Assembly (NCBI GenBank): GCA_035505955.1
Contig: DATJQH010000105.1
Span: 1 to 60,598 of the forward strand
Reading direction: 5' to 3'
DNA: 60,598 bases
Source: Fen-999 sp035505955
GTDB taxonomy: Bacteria > Pseudomonadota > Gammaproteobacteria > Burkholderiales > Rhodocyclaceae
The notes under the pieces are model-generated. The model was not told where the DNA came from. It searched no databases and saw only the letters and a list, made by a program, of their open reading frames with translations. Below, one piece after another: positions 44,871 through 54,717 of this stretch. Both the position numbers and the translations under genes were made by a program. Numbering within the stretch: the first letter of the stretch is position 1; each line of letters begins with the position of its first letter.

Positions 44871-44892
44871 CCGCGGACACGGGGTTGCGACG

Positions 44893-46773
44893 CTATAGCG
44901 AAACGCGCGTTCCCAGTTCCACCACCTGGTTCGGCGGCAATCGGAAGAAGTCCGCCGCCGTCCGCGCGTTGCGGTACAGCGCGGCGAAAATCGCCTCACG
45001 CCAGTAGGCCATGTCGCCGCCTCGATCAGGCACCACGGTTTCGCGGCCCAGGAAGTAGGACGTCGCCATCGGCTCGATCTGCAGGCCCTGCGCGGCGCAG
45101 CGCAGCATCGCCTCCGGGACGTCGGGCTGCTCCATGAAGCCGTACTGGATGCGGACACGGTAGAAGCGCTCGCTCAGGCGTTCGACCCTTACGCGCTGGT
45201 CTTCCGGCACGCGCGGTACCGGCGGCGAACTGACCGTGGCAATTACCATGCGCTCGTGCAGTACCTTGTTGTGCTTGAGGTTGTGCAATAGCGCATGCGG
45301 CACATGCTCGGCGTAGGGCGTCATAAACACTGCGACGCCGGGCACGGTGGGTACGTCGGGCGTCTCGACCGCGGGCACGAAATCCTTGAGCAGCAGGGCG
45401 TGAACATCGAGGCGCCTATGCACGAGTTCGCGCCCGGCCTTCCACGTGGTCAGCAGCAGATACACGAAGCCGCCGAAGGCGAGCGGGAACCAACCGCCGT
45501 CGATGATCTTCGTGCCATTGGCGCCAAGGAACGTCAGATCAAGTGCGAGCAGCGCGCCGAACACCGGAATGGCGAGGCGACGCCGCCAGCCCCACTGGAA
45601 GCGTGCCACGAGGTAGGCGAAGCAGTCGGTGATGATCATGGTGCCGGTCACCGCGATGCCGTAGGCTGCCGCCAGGTTGGTCGACGACTTGAATGCGATC
45701 ACCAAGGCCACGACGCCAGCCAGCATCAGCCAGTTCACGCCGGGCATGTAGATCTGCCCCATTTGGCGGTCCGACGTGTGCAGCAGGTCCATGCGCGGCG
45801 CGTAGCCCAGCTGGATGGTCTGGTGCGTAATCGAATAGACGCCGGTGATGACGGCCTGCGAGGCGATCACGGTCGCCGCAGTGGCCAGCACGACGAGGGG
45901 CAGCAGGAACCAGTCGGGGGCCATCAGATAGAACGGATTCTGGATGGTCTTCGGGTCCGCCAGCAGCAGCGCCCCTTGACCGAAGTAGTTGAGCAGCAGC
46001 GATGGCAGGACGAGGCCGAACCAGGCGACGCGGATCGGCTTGCGGCCGAAATGGCCCATGTCCGCATAGAGTGCCTCCGCGCCGGTCAGCGCCAGGAATA
46101 CGCTGCCCATGGCGAGAAAACCAAGCTTCGGGTCGCTCGCCAGGAAAGCGATCGCGTGGTGAGGCAACAGCGCGCCCAGCACCATCGGGTGCTCGACGAT
46201 GCGCGCGATCCCCATGACGGCGAGGATTGCGAACCACGATGTCATGATCGGGCCGAAGCTGACGCCGACCTTGGCGGTGCCGTGGCGCTGGATCCAGAAC
46301 AGGCCAATCAGGACGCCGATCGTCAGCGGCACGATATAGGGCGTGAACACGGGCGTCGCCACTTCGATGCCCTCGATCGCGGAAAGCACCGAGATCGCTG
46401 GCGTGATCAGGCCGTCCCCGTAGAACAGCGCGGCGCCGAAAAGGCCGATCATCAGCGCCGCGCGGCGCGTCTTCGCCGGCAGCTTTTCCTCTGACAACAC
46501 GCGCGCCATCAGCGCCATGATGCCGCCCTCGCCGCGGTTGTCGGCGCGCAGGATCAGCGCCACGTACTTGAATGACACGACGATGATGAGCGACCAGAAC
46601 ACGAGCGACAGGATGCCCAGCATGTTGTCCGGTGTGATGGGCACTGGATGGTGCTCGTTGCCGAACACTTCCTTCAGCGCGTACAGGGGGCTGGTGCCGA
46701 TGTCACCATACACGACGCCAAGCGCAGCCAGCGCCAGCACCGACGTGGCGCTCTTATGTTCTTCCTGGGTCAT
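44893..46773 (-). CDS. kup: KUP-family potassium uptake protein
   Basis: Inner-membrane K+/H+ symporter of 626 residues with about 12 membrane helices in the first 430 residues and a cytosolic tail. Family motifs are LGVVYGDIGTSPLYALKE at the start, FYGDGLITPAISVLSAIEG and GTMIITDCFAYLVA. It lies 24 bases after kdpE in the same direction, so it is probably the last gene of the kdp operon. That would place low-affinity, constitutive-type uptake under kdp control. Confidence 0.95.
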   Translation of the reverse strand: MTQEEHKSATSVLALAALGVVYGDIGTSPLYALKEVFGNEHHPVPITPDNMLGILSLVFWSLIIVVSFKYVALILRADNRGEGGIMALMARVLSEEKLPAKTRRAALMIGLFGAALFYGDGLITPAISVLSAIEGIEVATPVFTPYIVPLTIGVLIGLFWIQRHGTAKVGVSFGPIMTSWFAILAVMGIARIVEHPMVLGALLPHHAIAFLASDPKLGFLAMGSVFLALTGAEALYADMGHFGRKPIRVAWFGLVLPSLLLNYFGQGALLLADPKTIQNPFYLMAPDWFLLPLVVLATAATVIASQAVITGVYSITHQTIQLGYAPRMDLLHTSDRQMGQIYMPGVNWLMLAGVVALVIAFKSSTNLAAAYGIAVTGTMIITDCFAYLVARFQWGWRRRLAIPVFGALLALDLTFLGANGTKIIDGGWFPLAFGGFVYLLLTTWKAGRELVHRRLDVHALLLKDFVPAVETPDVPTVPGVAVFMTPYAEHVPHALLHNLKHNKVLHERMVIATVSSPPVPRVPEDQRVRVERLSERFYRVRIQYGFMEQPDVPEAMLRCAAQGLQIEPMATSYFLGRETVVPDRGGDMAYWREAIFAALYRNARTAADFFRLPPNQVVELGTRVSL

Positions 46774-46797
46774 GCTCGAATTATCCGGGCTTTTGCT

Positions 46798-47490
46798 TCA
46801 GTTGCCAGTCACCAGACGGTAACCCACGCCGGATTCTGTCAGCAAATGGCGCGGCAGGGTGGGATTCGTTTCCAGCTTCCTGCGCAGTGCCGTCATATAG
46901 ACGCGCAGGTAATGGCTATCTCCGGCGTGCCCGGGACCCCAGACTTCACGCAGCAACTGCTGGTGCGTCAGCACGCGACCGGTGTTGGCGATGAGCTGCG
47001 TTAGCAGCCGGTATTCGATCGGCGTCAGGTGCACCTCCGCCCCGGCACGCATGACGCGGCGCTGTGCCAGGTCGACCTCGACGTCGCCGAAGCACACGGT
47101 GGGCTCGTTCGCCGATGCCCGCGCCGACCTGCGCAACAGCGCGCGCATGCGCGCCTGCAATTCGCCGACCCCGAACGGCTTGGTCAGGTAATCGTCGGCG
47201 CCTGCATCGAGCGCGGCCACCTTGTCGTTCTCGTCCGCGCGCGCCGACAGGATCAGGATCGGTACGCCGGACCAGGCGCGGATGTCCCGCACGACCTCAA
47301 CACCATCGCGGTCGGGCAGGCCGAGGTCGAGGATCACCAGGTCAGGCTTGCGCGTACCGGCTTCGATCAGGCCGCGCTCGGCCGTTCCGGCCTCAGTGAC
47401 GGCGCAACCTTCGGCCTCGAGCGCCGTGCGCAGGAAGCGCCGGATCTGCGGCTCGTCTTCAACGACAATGATGACAGGCGTCTGCTCCAT
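46798..47490 (-). CDS. kdpE: KDP operon response regulator KdpE
   Basis: A 230-residue OmpR/PhoB-type regulator. Receiver (1-120) with IIVVEDEPQIRRFL, phospho-acceptor in LVILDLGLPDRDG and KPFGVGEL; C-terminal winged helix (about 130-228) with LTPIEYRLLTQL and YLRVYMTALRRKLE. It activates kdp transcription under K+ limitation when phosphorylated by KdpD. The start codon shares one base with the kdpD stop. Confidence 0.96.
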   Translation of the reverse strand: MEQTPVIIVVEDEPQIRRFLRTALEAEGCAVTEAGTAERGLIEAGTRKPDLVILDLGLPDRDGVEVVRDIRAWSGVPILILSARADENDKVAALDAGADDYLTKPFGVGELQARMRALLRRSARASANEPTVCFGDVEVDLAQRRVMRAGAEVHLTPIEYRLLTQLIANTGRVLTHQQLLREVWGPGHAGDSHYLRVYMTALRRKLETNPTLPRHLLTESGVGYRLVTGN

Positions 47491-50159
47491 CAGGCCTCCA
47501 CGGGCACCGAGGGTGGCTCGCCCACCGGCAGGGTGACGACGAATCGGGCGCCGCCTTCCGGGCGGTTCTCCGCCCGCACACTGCCCTTGTGTACTTCGAC
47601 AACGGCGCGCACGATGGCGAGTCCCAGGCCGACACCGGCGACGGCCGACTCCTCGTGGCCGCGCGCGAATTTCTCGAACAGCGCCTCCTCCTTGCCGGGC
47701 GGCAGGCCGGGACCGTTGTCGGCGACGCTGATCTCGACGTTGTCACCGTCGCGCCGCGCTGCAATTTCGATGCGGCTGCCGGCCGGCGTGTACTTGGCAG
47801 CATTTTCCAGCAGGTTGCAGAACACGCGCTCCATCAGCACGGCGTCGAATTCGAGCAGCGGCAGGTCGGCCGGCAGATCGACCCGCACCGCATGATGCGC
47901 GAGCACGCTGGCGCGCGCCTGCAGCGCCACGCCGACGACTTCTTCGAGTGGCTGCCACTCGCGCGTGAGCTTGACACTGCCGGTTTCCAGGCGCGCCATG
48001 TCGAGCAGGTTGTTCACCAGCGCGCTGGTGCGCAGCGCCTCCTCGCGGATCGCCTGCGCGATCTCCGCCTGCGCCTTGGGCAGCGACGGCCCAGCCAGCG
48101 TCAGCGATTCGGCGAGGCCAGCCAGCGCGGTGAGCGGCGTGCGCAGGTCGTGCGAGAGCGCGGACAGCAGTGAATTGCGCAGGCGCTCCGACTCCATGTG
48201 CACCAGCGCGTCCTGCGCCACGGAGATGTAATGCACGCGCTCGATGGCAATGGCGATCAGCGTCGCACTGGTGTCGAGCAGGCGCTGCTGCTCCGGCGCC
48301 GGCAGCCAGGGCAGGTCGCGCGGTCGCAGCGCCAGGATGCCACGCGTGCGCATCGGCGCCTTCAAGGGTACGTAGAGCATCGGTGCCGAGGGCAGCGTGT
48401 CGGTCGACAGTCCCGCGGTTTCGCCGTGGTCGAATGCCCATTGCGCGATGCCGATGTCCGGCGCATCCTCGGCTGAACCGCCCACCGCCGCCAGCCGGTC
48501 GCGCGCGTCGAGCAGCATCAGCGTCGCGCGGGCGTTGAAGCCCTGCGCCACGAAGCGCTCGGTGATCTCTGCGATCTGCTCCACCGTCAGCGCCGCCGAC
48601 AGTTCGCGCGCCATCTCGTAGAGCGCCAGCGTGCGCTGCTCGCGGCCCTGCGCCACCGTCACCTGGAAGCGCAGGCCGGCCGTGAGTTGTCCCGTGATGA
48701 GGGCCACGATGAGCATCACCGCGAAGGTGACGAGGTACTGCACGTCGCTGACCGCGAACGACAGCTGCGGCGGCACGAAAAAGAAGTCGAAGGCCGCGAC
48801 CGCAAGGAAGGCCGACAGCAGCGCCGGCCCACGCCCGAGCCTCACCGCGGTGAAGAACACGCCGAGCAGGAAGAGCATGACGATATTGGCGAGATCGAGC
48901 AGCTTCGCGAGCGGCGTAGCCACAACGGTCACCGCCACGACGATCGCAACCGCCCACGCGTAGTCTGCACGGCGTACCACGGGGGCTGACTTTTCGCCCG
49001 TGCCATGCCGTCGCGGCGGCAGCTCCGCCGGTGCATGCGCCACCTGGATGACGTCGAGATCTGGCGCCTGGCGGCCGAGGCGATAGGCGAAGCCGAGGTC
49101 CCAGAACGGCCGCCTGTCGCGGCCGACCATGACCTTGCCCAGATTGTGCTGGCGGGCATAGGCGATGGCCGCCTGCGCCGCATCCGGGCCCGACAGCACG
49201 GCTGTGCGCGCCCCGGCGTCCTGCGCCAGTTTCAGCATCTTCAGCATCTGCGCGCGCTCGGCATCCGGCTTGCGCTGAAGCTTGGGTGTCTCGACATAGA
49301 CCGCGTGCCACGGCGCCTCGCTTTGCGCCGCCACGCGCGCCGCGTTGCGGATCAGCTTCTCGCCGCCCGGGCCAGGGCCAATGCAGACCAGCAGCGATTC
49401 CTGCATCGGCCAGACGCCACTCACCGACTGGCTGCGCCGGTAGGCGAGCACGTCCTCGTCCACGCGATCGGCCGTGCGCCGCAGCGAGATTTCGCGCAGC
49501 GCCAGCAGGTTGCCCTTGCGGAAGAAGTTCGCCATCGCCCGCTCGGCCTGCTGCGGGATGTAGACCTTGCCTTCCTTCAGGCGCTGCAGCAGCTCGTCCG
49601 GCGGCAGGTCGACCAGCACCACTTCGTCGGCGGCGTCGAACACCTTGTCCGGCACAGTCTCCCAGATGCGCGCGCCCGTGATACCGCCGACCACGTCGTT
49701 GAGGCTGTCGATGTGCTGCACGTTGACGGTCGTGTAGACGTCGATGCCCGCATCCAGCAGTTCCTCGATGTCCTGCCAGCGCTTGGGATGCCGCGAGCCG
49801 GGCGCATTCGAGTGCGCGAGTTCGTCCATCAGGATCAGCGCGGGTTTCCGCGCCAGCGCAGCATCGAGGTCGAATTCCCTGAGCGTGTGGCCGCGGTACT
49901 CGATCTCGAGCCGCGGCAGGATTTCCAGTCCCTCGGCCAGCGCCATCGTCTCGGCGCGGCCGTGCGTCTCGACAACGCCGACGACCAGATCGACGCCCTG
50001 CGCCACCAGCAGCCGCGCGGCGGAGAGCATCGCGTAGGTCTTGCCGACGCCCGGGCTCGCGCCGAAGAAGATCTTCAGCTTGCCGCGCTGCGCCTTGGCC
50101 TGCTCGGCCTCGAGCTGGGCCAGCAGCGCGTCGGGATCGGGACGGTCGTCGGCGGCCAT
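47490..50159 (-). CDS. kdpD: K+-responsive sensor histidine kinase KdpD
   Basis: An 889-residue inner-membrane sensor. N-terminal KdpD domain (about 20-230) with Walker A GASPGVGKTY; Usp-like domain (about 245-370); four closely spaced membrane helices (about 400-495); GAF (about 515-640); HisKA with ALSHDLRTPLTALAG; and HATPase with LENAAKYTPAG, DNGPGLPPG and GVGLGLAIV. A near-consensus copy of the interspersed repeat lies in the linker just before the first membrane helix and is read as EKSAPVVRRAD. It is translated with kdpE (1-base overlap) and lies 9 bases after kdpC. Confidence 0.96.
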   Translation of the reverse strand: MAADDRPDPDALLAQLEAEQAKAQRGKLKIFFGASPGVGKTYAMLSAARLLVAQGVDLVVGVVETHGRAETMALAEGLEILPRLEIEYRGHTLREFDLDAALARKPALILMDELAHSNAPGSRHPKRWQDIEELLDAGIDVYTTVNVQHIDSLNDVVGGITGARIWETVPDKVFDAADEVVLVDLPPDELLQRLKEGKVYIPQQAERAMANFFRKGNLLALREISLRRTADRVDEDVLAYRRSQSVSGVWPMQESLLVCIGPGPGGEKLIRNAARVAAQSEAPWHAVYVETPKLQRKPDAERAQMLKMLKLAQDAGARTAVLSGPDAAQAAIAYARQHNLGKVMVGRDRRPFWDLGFAYRLGRQAPDLDVIQVAHAPAELPPRRHGTGEKSAPVVRRADYAWAVAIVVAVTVVATPLAKLLDLANIVMLFLLGVFFTAVRLGRGPALLSAFLAVAAFDFFFVPPQLSFAVSDVQYLVTFAVMLIVALITGQLTAGLRFQVTVAQGREQRTLALYEMARELSAALTVEQIAEITERFVAQGFNARATLMLLDARDRLAAVGGSAEDAPDIGIAQWAFDHGETAGLSTDTLPSAPMLYVPLKAPMRTRGILALRPRDLPWLPAPEQQRLLDTSATLIAIAIERVHYISVAQDALVHMESERLRNSLLSALSHDLRTPLTALAGLAESLTLAGPSLPKAQAEIAQAIREEALRTSALVNNLLDMARLETGSVKLTREWQPLEEVVGVALQARASVLAHHAVRVDLPADLPLLEFDAVLMERVFCNLLENAAKYTPAGSRIEIAARRDGDNVEISVADNGPGLPPGKEEALFEKFARGHEESAVAGVGLGLAIVRAVVEVHKGSVRAENRPEGGARFVVTLPVGEPPSVPVEA
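48967..48998 (+). repeat. Interspersed repeat, copy 8 (inside kdpD)
   Basis: Consensus copy: GCAC, then GGCGTACCACGGGGGCTGAC, then TTTT. It runs opposite to kdpD, so the gene reads the reverse complement in the ESAPVVRR frame (here KSAPVVRR). The core is identical to intergenic copy 2. Confidence 0.88.
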
Positions 50160-50168
50160 GTCGATAGC

Positions 50169-50741
50169 TTAGCCCATCCCGTCCAGTGCGAGGTTGAGGC
50201 GCAGCACGTTCACGCGCGGCTCGCCGAGGAAGCCGAACTGCCGCCCTTCGGTATTGGCGTCGATCAGGCTTTCGACCTTCTCCAGCGCGACGCCGCGCAC
50301 GCGCGCAACGCGCGGCGCCTGCCAGCGTGCTGCGGCCGGGCTGATGTCGGGGTCAAGGCCACTCGCCGATGCGGTGACGAGGTCGACCGGAATCGGCGCC
50401 GTCTGCGTCGGATCGCTGGCTTTCAGCGCCTCGATGCGCGCCTTCACCGCCTCTTCCAGTGCCGGGTTGGTCGGCCCCAGGTTCGAGCCGCCGGAATTGG
50501 CCGCGTTGTAGGGCATCGGCGACGTCGCCGAAGGCCGGCTCCAGAAATACTTCGGGTCGGAGAACGGCTGGCCGATCAGCGCCGAGCCGACCACTCTGCC
50601 GTTCTTCTCGATCAGGCTGCCGTTGGCCTGTGGCTTGAACGCCAGTTGCGCGATACCCGTCACGACGGCCGGGTACAGAATGCCCGTGATGACGGTGAGC
50701 ACTAGCAGCATCAGCAGGGCGGGTTTGAGTTCCTTCAGCAT
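50169..50741 (-). CDS. kdpC: Potassium-transporting ATPase subunit KdpC
   Basis: A 190-residue subunit with one N-terminal membrane helix (LLMLLVLTVITGILYPAVVTG) and a periplasmic domain: GSALIGQPFSDPKYFWSRPSA and NSGGSNLGPTNPALEEAV are typical. It stabilises the KdpFABC complex and aids ATP use by KdpB. It sits between kdpB (10 bases) and kdpD (9 bases). Confidence 0.96.
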   Translation of the reverse strand: MLKELKPALLMLLVLTVITGILYPAVVTGIAQLAFKPQANGSLIEKNGRVVGSALIGQPFSDPKYFWSRPSATSPMPYNAANSGGSNLGPTNPALEEAVKARIEALKASDPTQTAPIPVDLVTASASGLDPDISPAAARWQAPRVARVRGVALEKVESLIDANTEGRQFGFLGEPRVNVLRLNLALDGMG

Positions 50742-50751
50742 GATGGCGTCC

Positions 50752-52818
50752 TCAGGCGAGATTGACGGCGACCAACAACAGGTCGATGGCCTTGATGCCG
50801 ACGAAGGGGATGATCAGTCCGCCGGCGCCGTAGATCCACAGGTTGCGGTGCAGGATGGCTTCCGCGCCCAGCGGCCGGTACTTGACCCCCTTCAGCGCCA
50901 GCGGGATCAGCGCGATGATGATGAGCGCATTGAAGATCACCGCCGACAGGATCGCCGATGCCGGCGTCGCCAGATGCATCACGTTCAGGGCGTTGAGCAC
51001 CGGGTAGGTGCCGGCGAATGCGGCCGGAATGATCGCGAAGTACTTGGCGACGTCGTTGGCGATGCTGAACGTGGTGAGCGAACCGCGCGTCATCAGCATC
51101 TGCTTGCCGGTCTCGACCACCTCGATCAGCTTGGTCGGATTGGAATCGAGGTCGACCATGTTGCCGGCTTCCTTCGCCGCCTGCGTGCCCGTGTTCATCG
51201 CCACCGCGACGTCGGCCTGCGCCAGCGCCGGCGCGTCGTTCGTGCCGTCGCCGGTCATCGCCACCAGGCGGCCTTCGGACTGGTACTGGCGGATGAGCTT
51301 CAGCTTCGCTTCCGGCGTGGCCTCGGCGAGAAAGTCGTCGACCCCCGCCTCGGCCGCGATGGCCGCGGCCGTGAGCCGGTTGTCGCCGGTGATCATCACC
51401 GTCTTGATGCCCATGCGGCGCAGCTCGGCGAAACGTTCCTTGATGCCGCCCTTGACGATGTCCTTGAGCTCGACCGCCCCGAGCACACGGTTGCCATCGG
51501 CCACGACGAGCGGCGTCGAGCCGCGGCGCGACATTTCCTCGACCGCCGTCTGCACGCCCGCCGGCATCGTGCCGCCGAGCGCCTCGACGTGCGCACGCAT
51601 CGCGTCGGCCGCACCCTTGCGGATGCTGCGGCCCTGCCAGTCGATGCCGCTCATCCTGGTCTGCGCCGAGAAGTGCACGAAGGTCGCTCCTTCGGCGTGA
51701 ATGTCGCGGCCGCGCTGCTGCAATTTTTCCTTCGCCAGCGTGACGATCGAACGTCCCTCCGGCGTCTCGTCGGCCAGCGAGGCCAGCAGCGCGCCTTCGG
51801 CCAGGTCGCGCTCGGCGACGCCGGGCGCCGCCGCGAAGGTCGACGCCTGCCGGTTGCCGAGCGTGATGGTGCCGGTCTTGTCGAGCAGCAGCACGTCGAC
51901 GTCGCCGGCCGCTTCCACCGCGCGGCCCGAGGTGGCGATCACGTTCTTCTCCATCATGCGGCCCATGCCGGCGATGCCGATGGCCGACAGCAGGCCGCCG
52001 ATGGTGGTCGGGATCAGGCACACGAGCAACGCGACGAGCACGGTCACCGTGATCGGCGTGCCCATCTTCGCGACCTCGACGCTATAGAGCGAGAACGGCA
52101 GCAGGGTCGCCGTCGCCTTCAGGAAGGCCAGCGTCAGCGCCACCAGCAGGATGGTCAGGGCGATTTCGTTGGGGGTCTTCTGCCGCTTCGCAGCCTCGAC
52201 CATGCCGATCATGCGGTCGAGGAAGGTCTCGCCGGGATTCACCGTAACGCGCACCACGAGCCAGTCGGAGAGCACGCGGGTGCCGCCGGTCACCGCGCTG
52301 AAGTCGCCACCCGCTTCCCGGATCACCGGTGCCGATTCGCCGGTGATGGCCGACTCGTCCACCGACGCCACGCCTTCGATGGCTTCGCCGTCGGCCGGAA
52401 TGAAGTCGCCCGCTTCGACCAGCACGACGTCGCCGCGGCGCAGGCTTTCCGATGCCTGCGGCACCCACTTGGCGCCCTTCTTCGGCTCCAGCAGTTTCTT
52501 CGCCAGCACGGTCTTGCGCATGCCGCGCAGCGCGTCGGCCTGGGCGCGGCCGCGGCCCTCGGCCATGGCTTCGGCGAAGTTCGCGAAAAGCACGGTGAAC
52601 CAGAGCCACAGCGAGACAGCGAGGATGAAACCCGCCGGGGCCTCGCCCTTGCCAATCAGCGCCTGCACGAACAGTCCGGTGGTCAGCAGGCTGCCGAGCC
52701 AGACGACGAACATCACCGGGTTCTTGAGCTGATACCGCGGATTGAGCCGCTTGACCGACTCCAGCGCGGCCTGGCGGACCAGTGTGGGGTCGTAAAGGGA
52801 TTGCGTCTTGTGTGCCAT
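50752..52818 (-). CDS. kdpB: Potassium-transporting ATPase ATP-binding subunit KdpB
   Basis: P-type ATPase subunit of 688 residues. Key motifs: the actuator loop AITGES, the phosphorylation site LLLDKTGTITLGN (phospho-Asp) and the hinge MTGDGTNDAPALAQADV. About seven membrane helices. It powers high-affinity K+ uptake through KdpA. Spacing of 1 base to kdpA and 10 bases to kdpC shows one operon. Confidence 0.97.
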   Translation of the reverse strand: MAHKTQSLYDPTLVRQAALESVKRLNPRYQLKNPVMFVVWLGSLLTTGLFVQALIGKGEAPAGFILAVSLWLWFTVLFANFAEAMAEGRGRAQADALRGMRKTVLAKKLLEPKKGAKWVPQASESLRRGDVVLVEAGDFIPADGEAIEGVASVDESAITGESAPVIREAGGDFSAVTGGTRVLSDWLVVRVTVNPGETFLDRMIGMVEAAKRQKTPNEIALTILLVALTLAFLKATATLLPFSLYSVEVAKMGTPITVTVLVALLVCLIPTTIGGLLSAIGIAGMGRMMEKNVIATSGRAVEAAGDVDVLLLDKTGTITLGNRQASTFAAAPGVAERDLAEGALLASLADETPEGRSIVTLAKEKLQQRGRDIHAEGATFVHFSAQTRMSGIDWQGRSIRKGAADAMRAHVEALGGTMPAGVQTAVEEMSRRGSTPLVVADGNRVLGAVELKDIVKGGIKERFAELRRMGIKTVMITGDNRLTAAAIAAEAGVDDFLAEATPEAKLKLIRQYQSEGRLVAMTGDGTNDAPALAQADVAVAMNTGTQAAKEAGNMVDLDSNPTKLIEVVETGKQMLMTRGSLTTFSIANDVAKYFAIIPAAFAGTYPVLNALNVMHLATPASAILSAVIFNALIIIALIPLALKGVKYRPLGAEAILHRNLWIYGAGGLIIPFVGIKAIDLLLVAVNLA

Positions 52819-52819
52819 G

Positions 52820-54628
52820 TCACTTCACCCCGATCATCTGCAAGTGCTCGACGACCGGGCCGAGCGCCAGCGCGGGCAGGAAGGTCAGCGCGCCGACGAT
52901 CACCACCACGGCGACCAGCAGCGCGACGAACAGCGGCGTGTGCGTCGGCAGCGTCCCGGCCGACGGCGGTACGGTCTTCTTCGCCGCCAGCGAGCCTGCG
53001 ATCGCCAGCACCGGTACCATCAGCCAGTAGCGCGCCAGCAGCATGACGACCCCGAGCGCGGTGTTGTAGAAGGGCGTGTTGGCGGAGAGCCCGGCGAAGG
53101 CGCTGCCGTTGTTGTTGCCCGCCGAGGAAAACGCATAGAGGATTTCGGAGAGGCCGTGCGCGCCCGGGTTGCTGACGCCCGCGCGGCCCGCATCGAGCGA
53201 GACCGCGAGCGCCGTGCCGACCAGCGCCACCAGCGGCGGCATCAGGATCGCCACCGCCGCCATCTTCATGTCGAAGGCCTGGATCTTCTTGCCCAGGTAT
53301 TCCGGCGTGCGGCCGATCATCAGGCCGGCGACGAACACCGCCACCAGCGCGAAGATGATCATGCCGTAGAGCCCCGAGCCGACGCCGCCGAAGATCACTT
53401 CGCCGAGCTGGATCAGCCACATCGGCACCAGGCCGCCCAGCGGCGTGAAGGAATCGTGCATCGCGTTCACCGAGCCGTTCGATGCCGCCGTGGTGGCGGT
53501 GGCCCAGAGCGCGGAGTTGACGATGCCGAAGCGCACCTCCTTGCCTTCCATGTTGCCGCCGGCCTGCAGATCGGAAGCCTGCGTGGCGACGCCGAGGCGC
53601 TCGAACAGAGGATTGCCGGCTTGCTCGGCACCGACGCACACGGCCAGCAGCGCGACGAACAGGATGGTCATCGCGGCGAGGATCGCCGTGCCCTGGCGTA
53701 TGTCGCCGACGAAGCTACCGAACGCGAAGCACAGCGCGGCGGGTATGAGCAGGATCGCCAGCACTTCGAGGAAGTTGGTCAGCGGCGCTGGATTCTCGAA
53801 GGGGTGCGCCGAGTTGGTATTGAAGAAGCCGCCCCCGTTGGTGCCGAGCTGTTTGATCGCCACCTGCGAGGCGACCGGGCCGACGGCGATGCTCTGTTCG
53901 GCCGCAGTCTGCTTCTCCGTCACCGGCTGGCCTTTGTCGTCCATCACCGGCTGGCCGGCGGCATCGAGCCTGGGCGCATCGTAGTCGACCGCCTGCACGA
54001 GTTCCGCCTTCGCGTAGGGCTCGAAGGTCTGCACCACGCCCTGCCCGGCCAGCACCACCGAGTACGCCAACGATAGCGGCAGCAGGATGTAGAGCGTCGA
54101 GCGGACGAGATCGGCCCAGAAGTTGCCGATGGCGTTCGCCTCGCGGCGCACGAAGCCGCGCATCAGCGCCACCAGCACCGCCATGCCGCTCGCGGCCGAG
54201 ACGAAGTTCTGCACCGTGAGGCCGAGCATTTGCGTCAGGTAGCTCATCGTGGACTCGCCGCCGTAGCTCTGCCAATTCGTGTTGGTGGCGAAGCTCGCAG
54301 CGGTGTTGAATGCAAGGTCGGCCGTCGTGGCAGCCATGCTCTCCGGGTTTAACGGCAGCCACCCCTGCAGGCGCTGCAGCGCGTAGACGGCCAGCAGGCC
54401 GAGGAGATTGAACGCCAGCGTCGCGAACGCATAGCGCGTCCAGGGCATGTCCTCGTTGGCGTCGACGCCGCACAGTCTGTAGATGCCGCGCTCGACGGGC
54501 TTGAGCCAGCGCGCGAACGCCGGCGCCTCGTCCTGGTAGATGCGCGCCATGTACAGCCCGAGCGGCCAGGCGAGGCCGATCAGGACGACGAGATAGAACG
54601 CGAGTTGGAGGTAGCCGTTGGCGGTCAT
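52820..54628 (-). CDS. kdpA: Potassium-transporting ATPase subunit KdpA
   Basis: K+-channel-like subunit of 602 residues with about ten membrane helices and four pore loops, including TNGGGFFNTNSAHPFENP and the SAGNNNGSAFAGL stretch that line the selectivity filter. It starts at ATG 54628, overlapping the kdpF stop (ATGA). Sequence is full length and unbroken. Confidence 0.97.
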   Translation of the reverse strand: MTANGYLQLAFYLVVLIGLAWPLGLYMARIYQDEAPAFARWLKPVERGIYRLCGVDANEDMPWTRYAFATLAFNLLGLLAVYALQRLQGWLPLNPESMAATTADLAFNTAASFATNTNWQSYGGESTMSYLTQMLGLTVQNFVSAASGMAVLVALMRGFVRREANAIGNFWADLVRSTLYILLPLSLAYSVVLAGQGVVQTFEPYAKAELVQAVDYDAPRLDAAGQPVMDDKGQPVTEKQTAAEQSIAVGPVASQVAIKQLGTNGGGFFNTNSAHPFENPAPLTNFLEVLAILLIPAALCFAFGSFVGDIRQGTAILAAMTILFVALLAVCVGAEQAGNPLFERLGVATQASDLQAGGNMEGKEVRFGIVNSALWATATTAASNGSVNAMHDSFTPLGGLVPMWLIQLGEVIFGGVGSGLYGMIIFALVAVFVAGLMIGRTPEYLGKKIQAFDMKMAAVAILMPPLVALVGTALAVSLDAGRAGVSNPGAHGLSEILYAFSSAGNNNGSAFAGLSANTPFYNTALGVVMLLARYWLMVPVLAIAGSLAAKKTVPPSAGTLPTHTPLFVALLVAVVVIVGALTFLPALALGPVVEHLQMIGVK

Positions 54629-54717
54629 GAGAAGTCCTCCGGATAGAACAGGACGACCACGAGATAGACGAACACGGCCACGGTCGCGACCAGCGCGATC
54701 AGGTAGAGGGCATCCAT
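54625..54717 (-). CDS. kdpF: KdpF small subunit
   Basis: A 30-codon gene encoding a single membrane helix: MDALYLIALVATVAVFVYLV, then five more hydrophobic residues and the tail PEDFS. KdpF is a lipid-like stabiliser of the KdpABC complex, and the YLVVVLFYPE-type end matches the family. The stop overlaps kdpA by 4 nt, and CCGGAGGAC within the gene provides the kdpA ribosome-binding site. Confidence 0.88.
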   Translation of the reverse strand: MDALYLIALVATVAVFVYLVVVLFYPEDFS

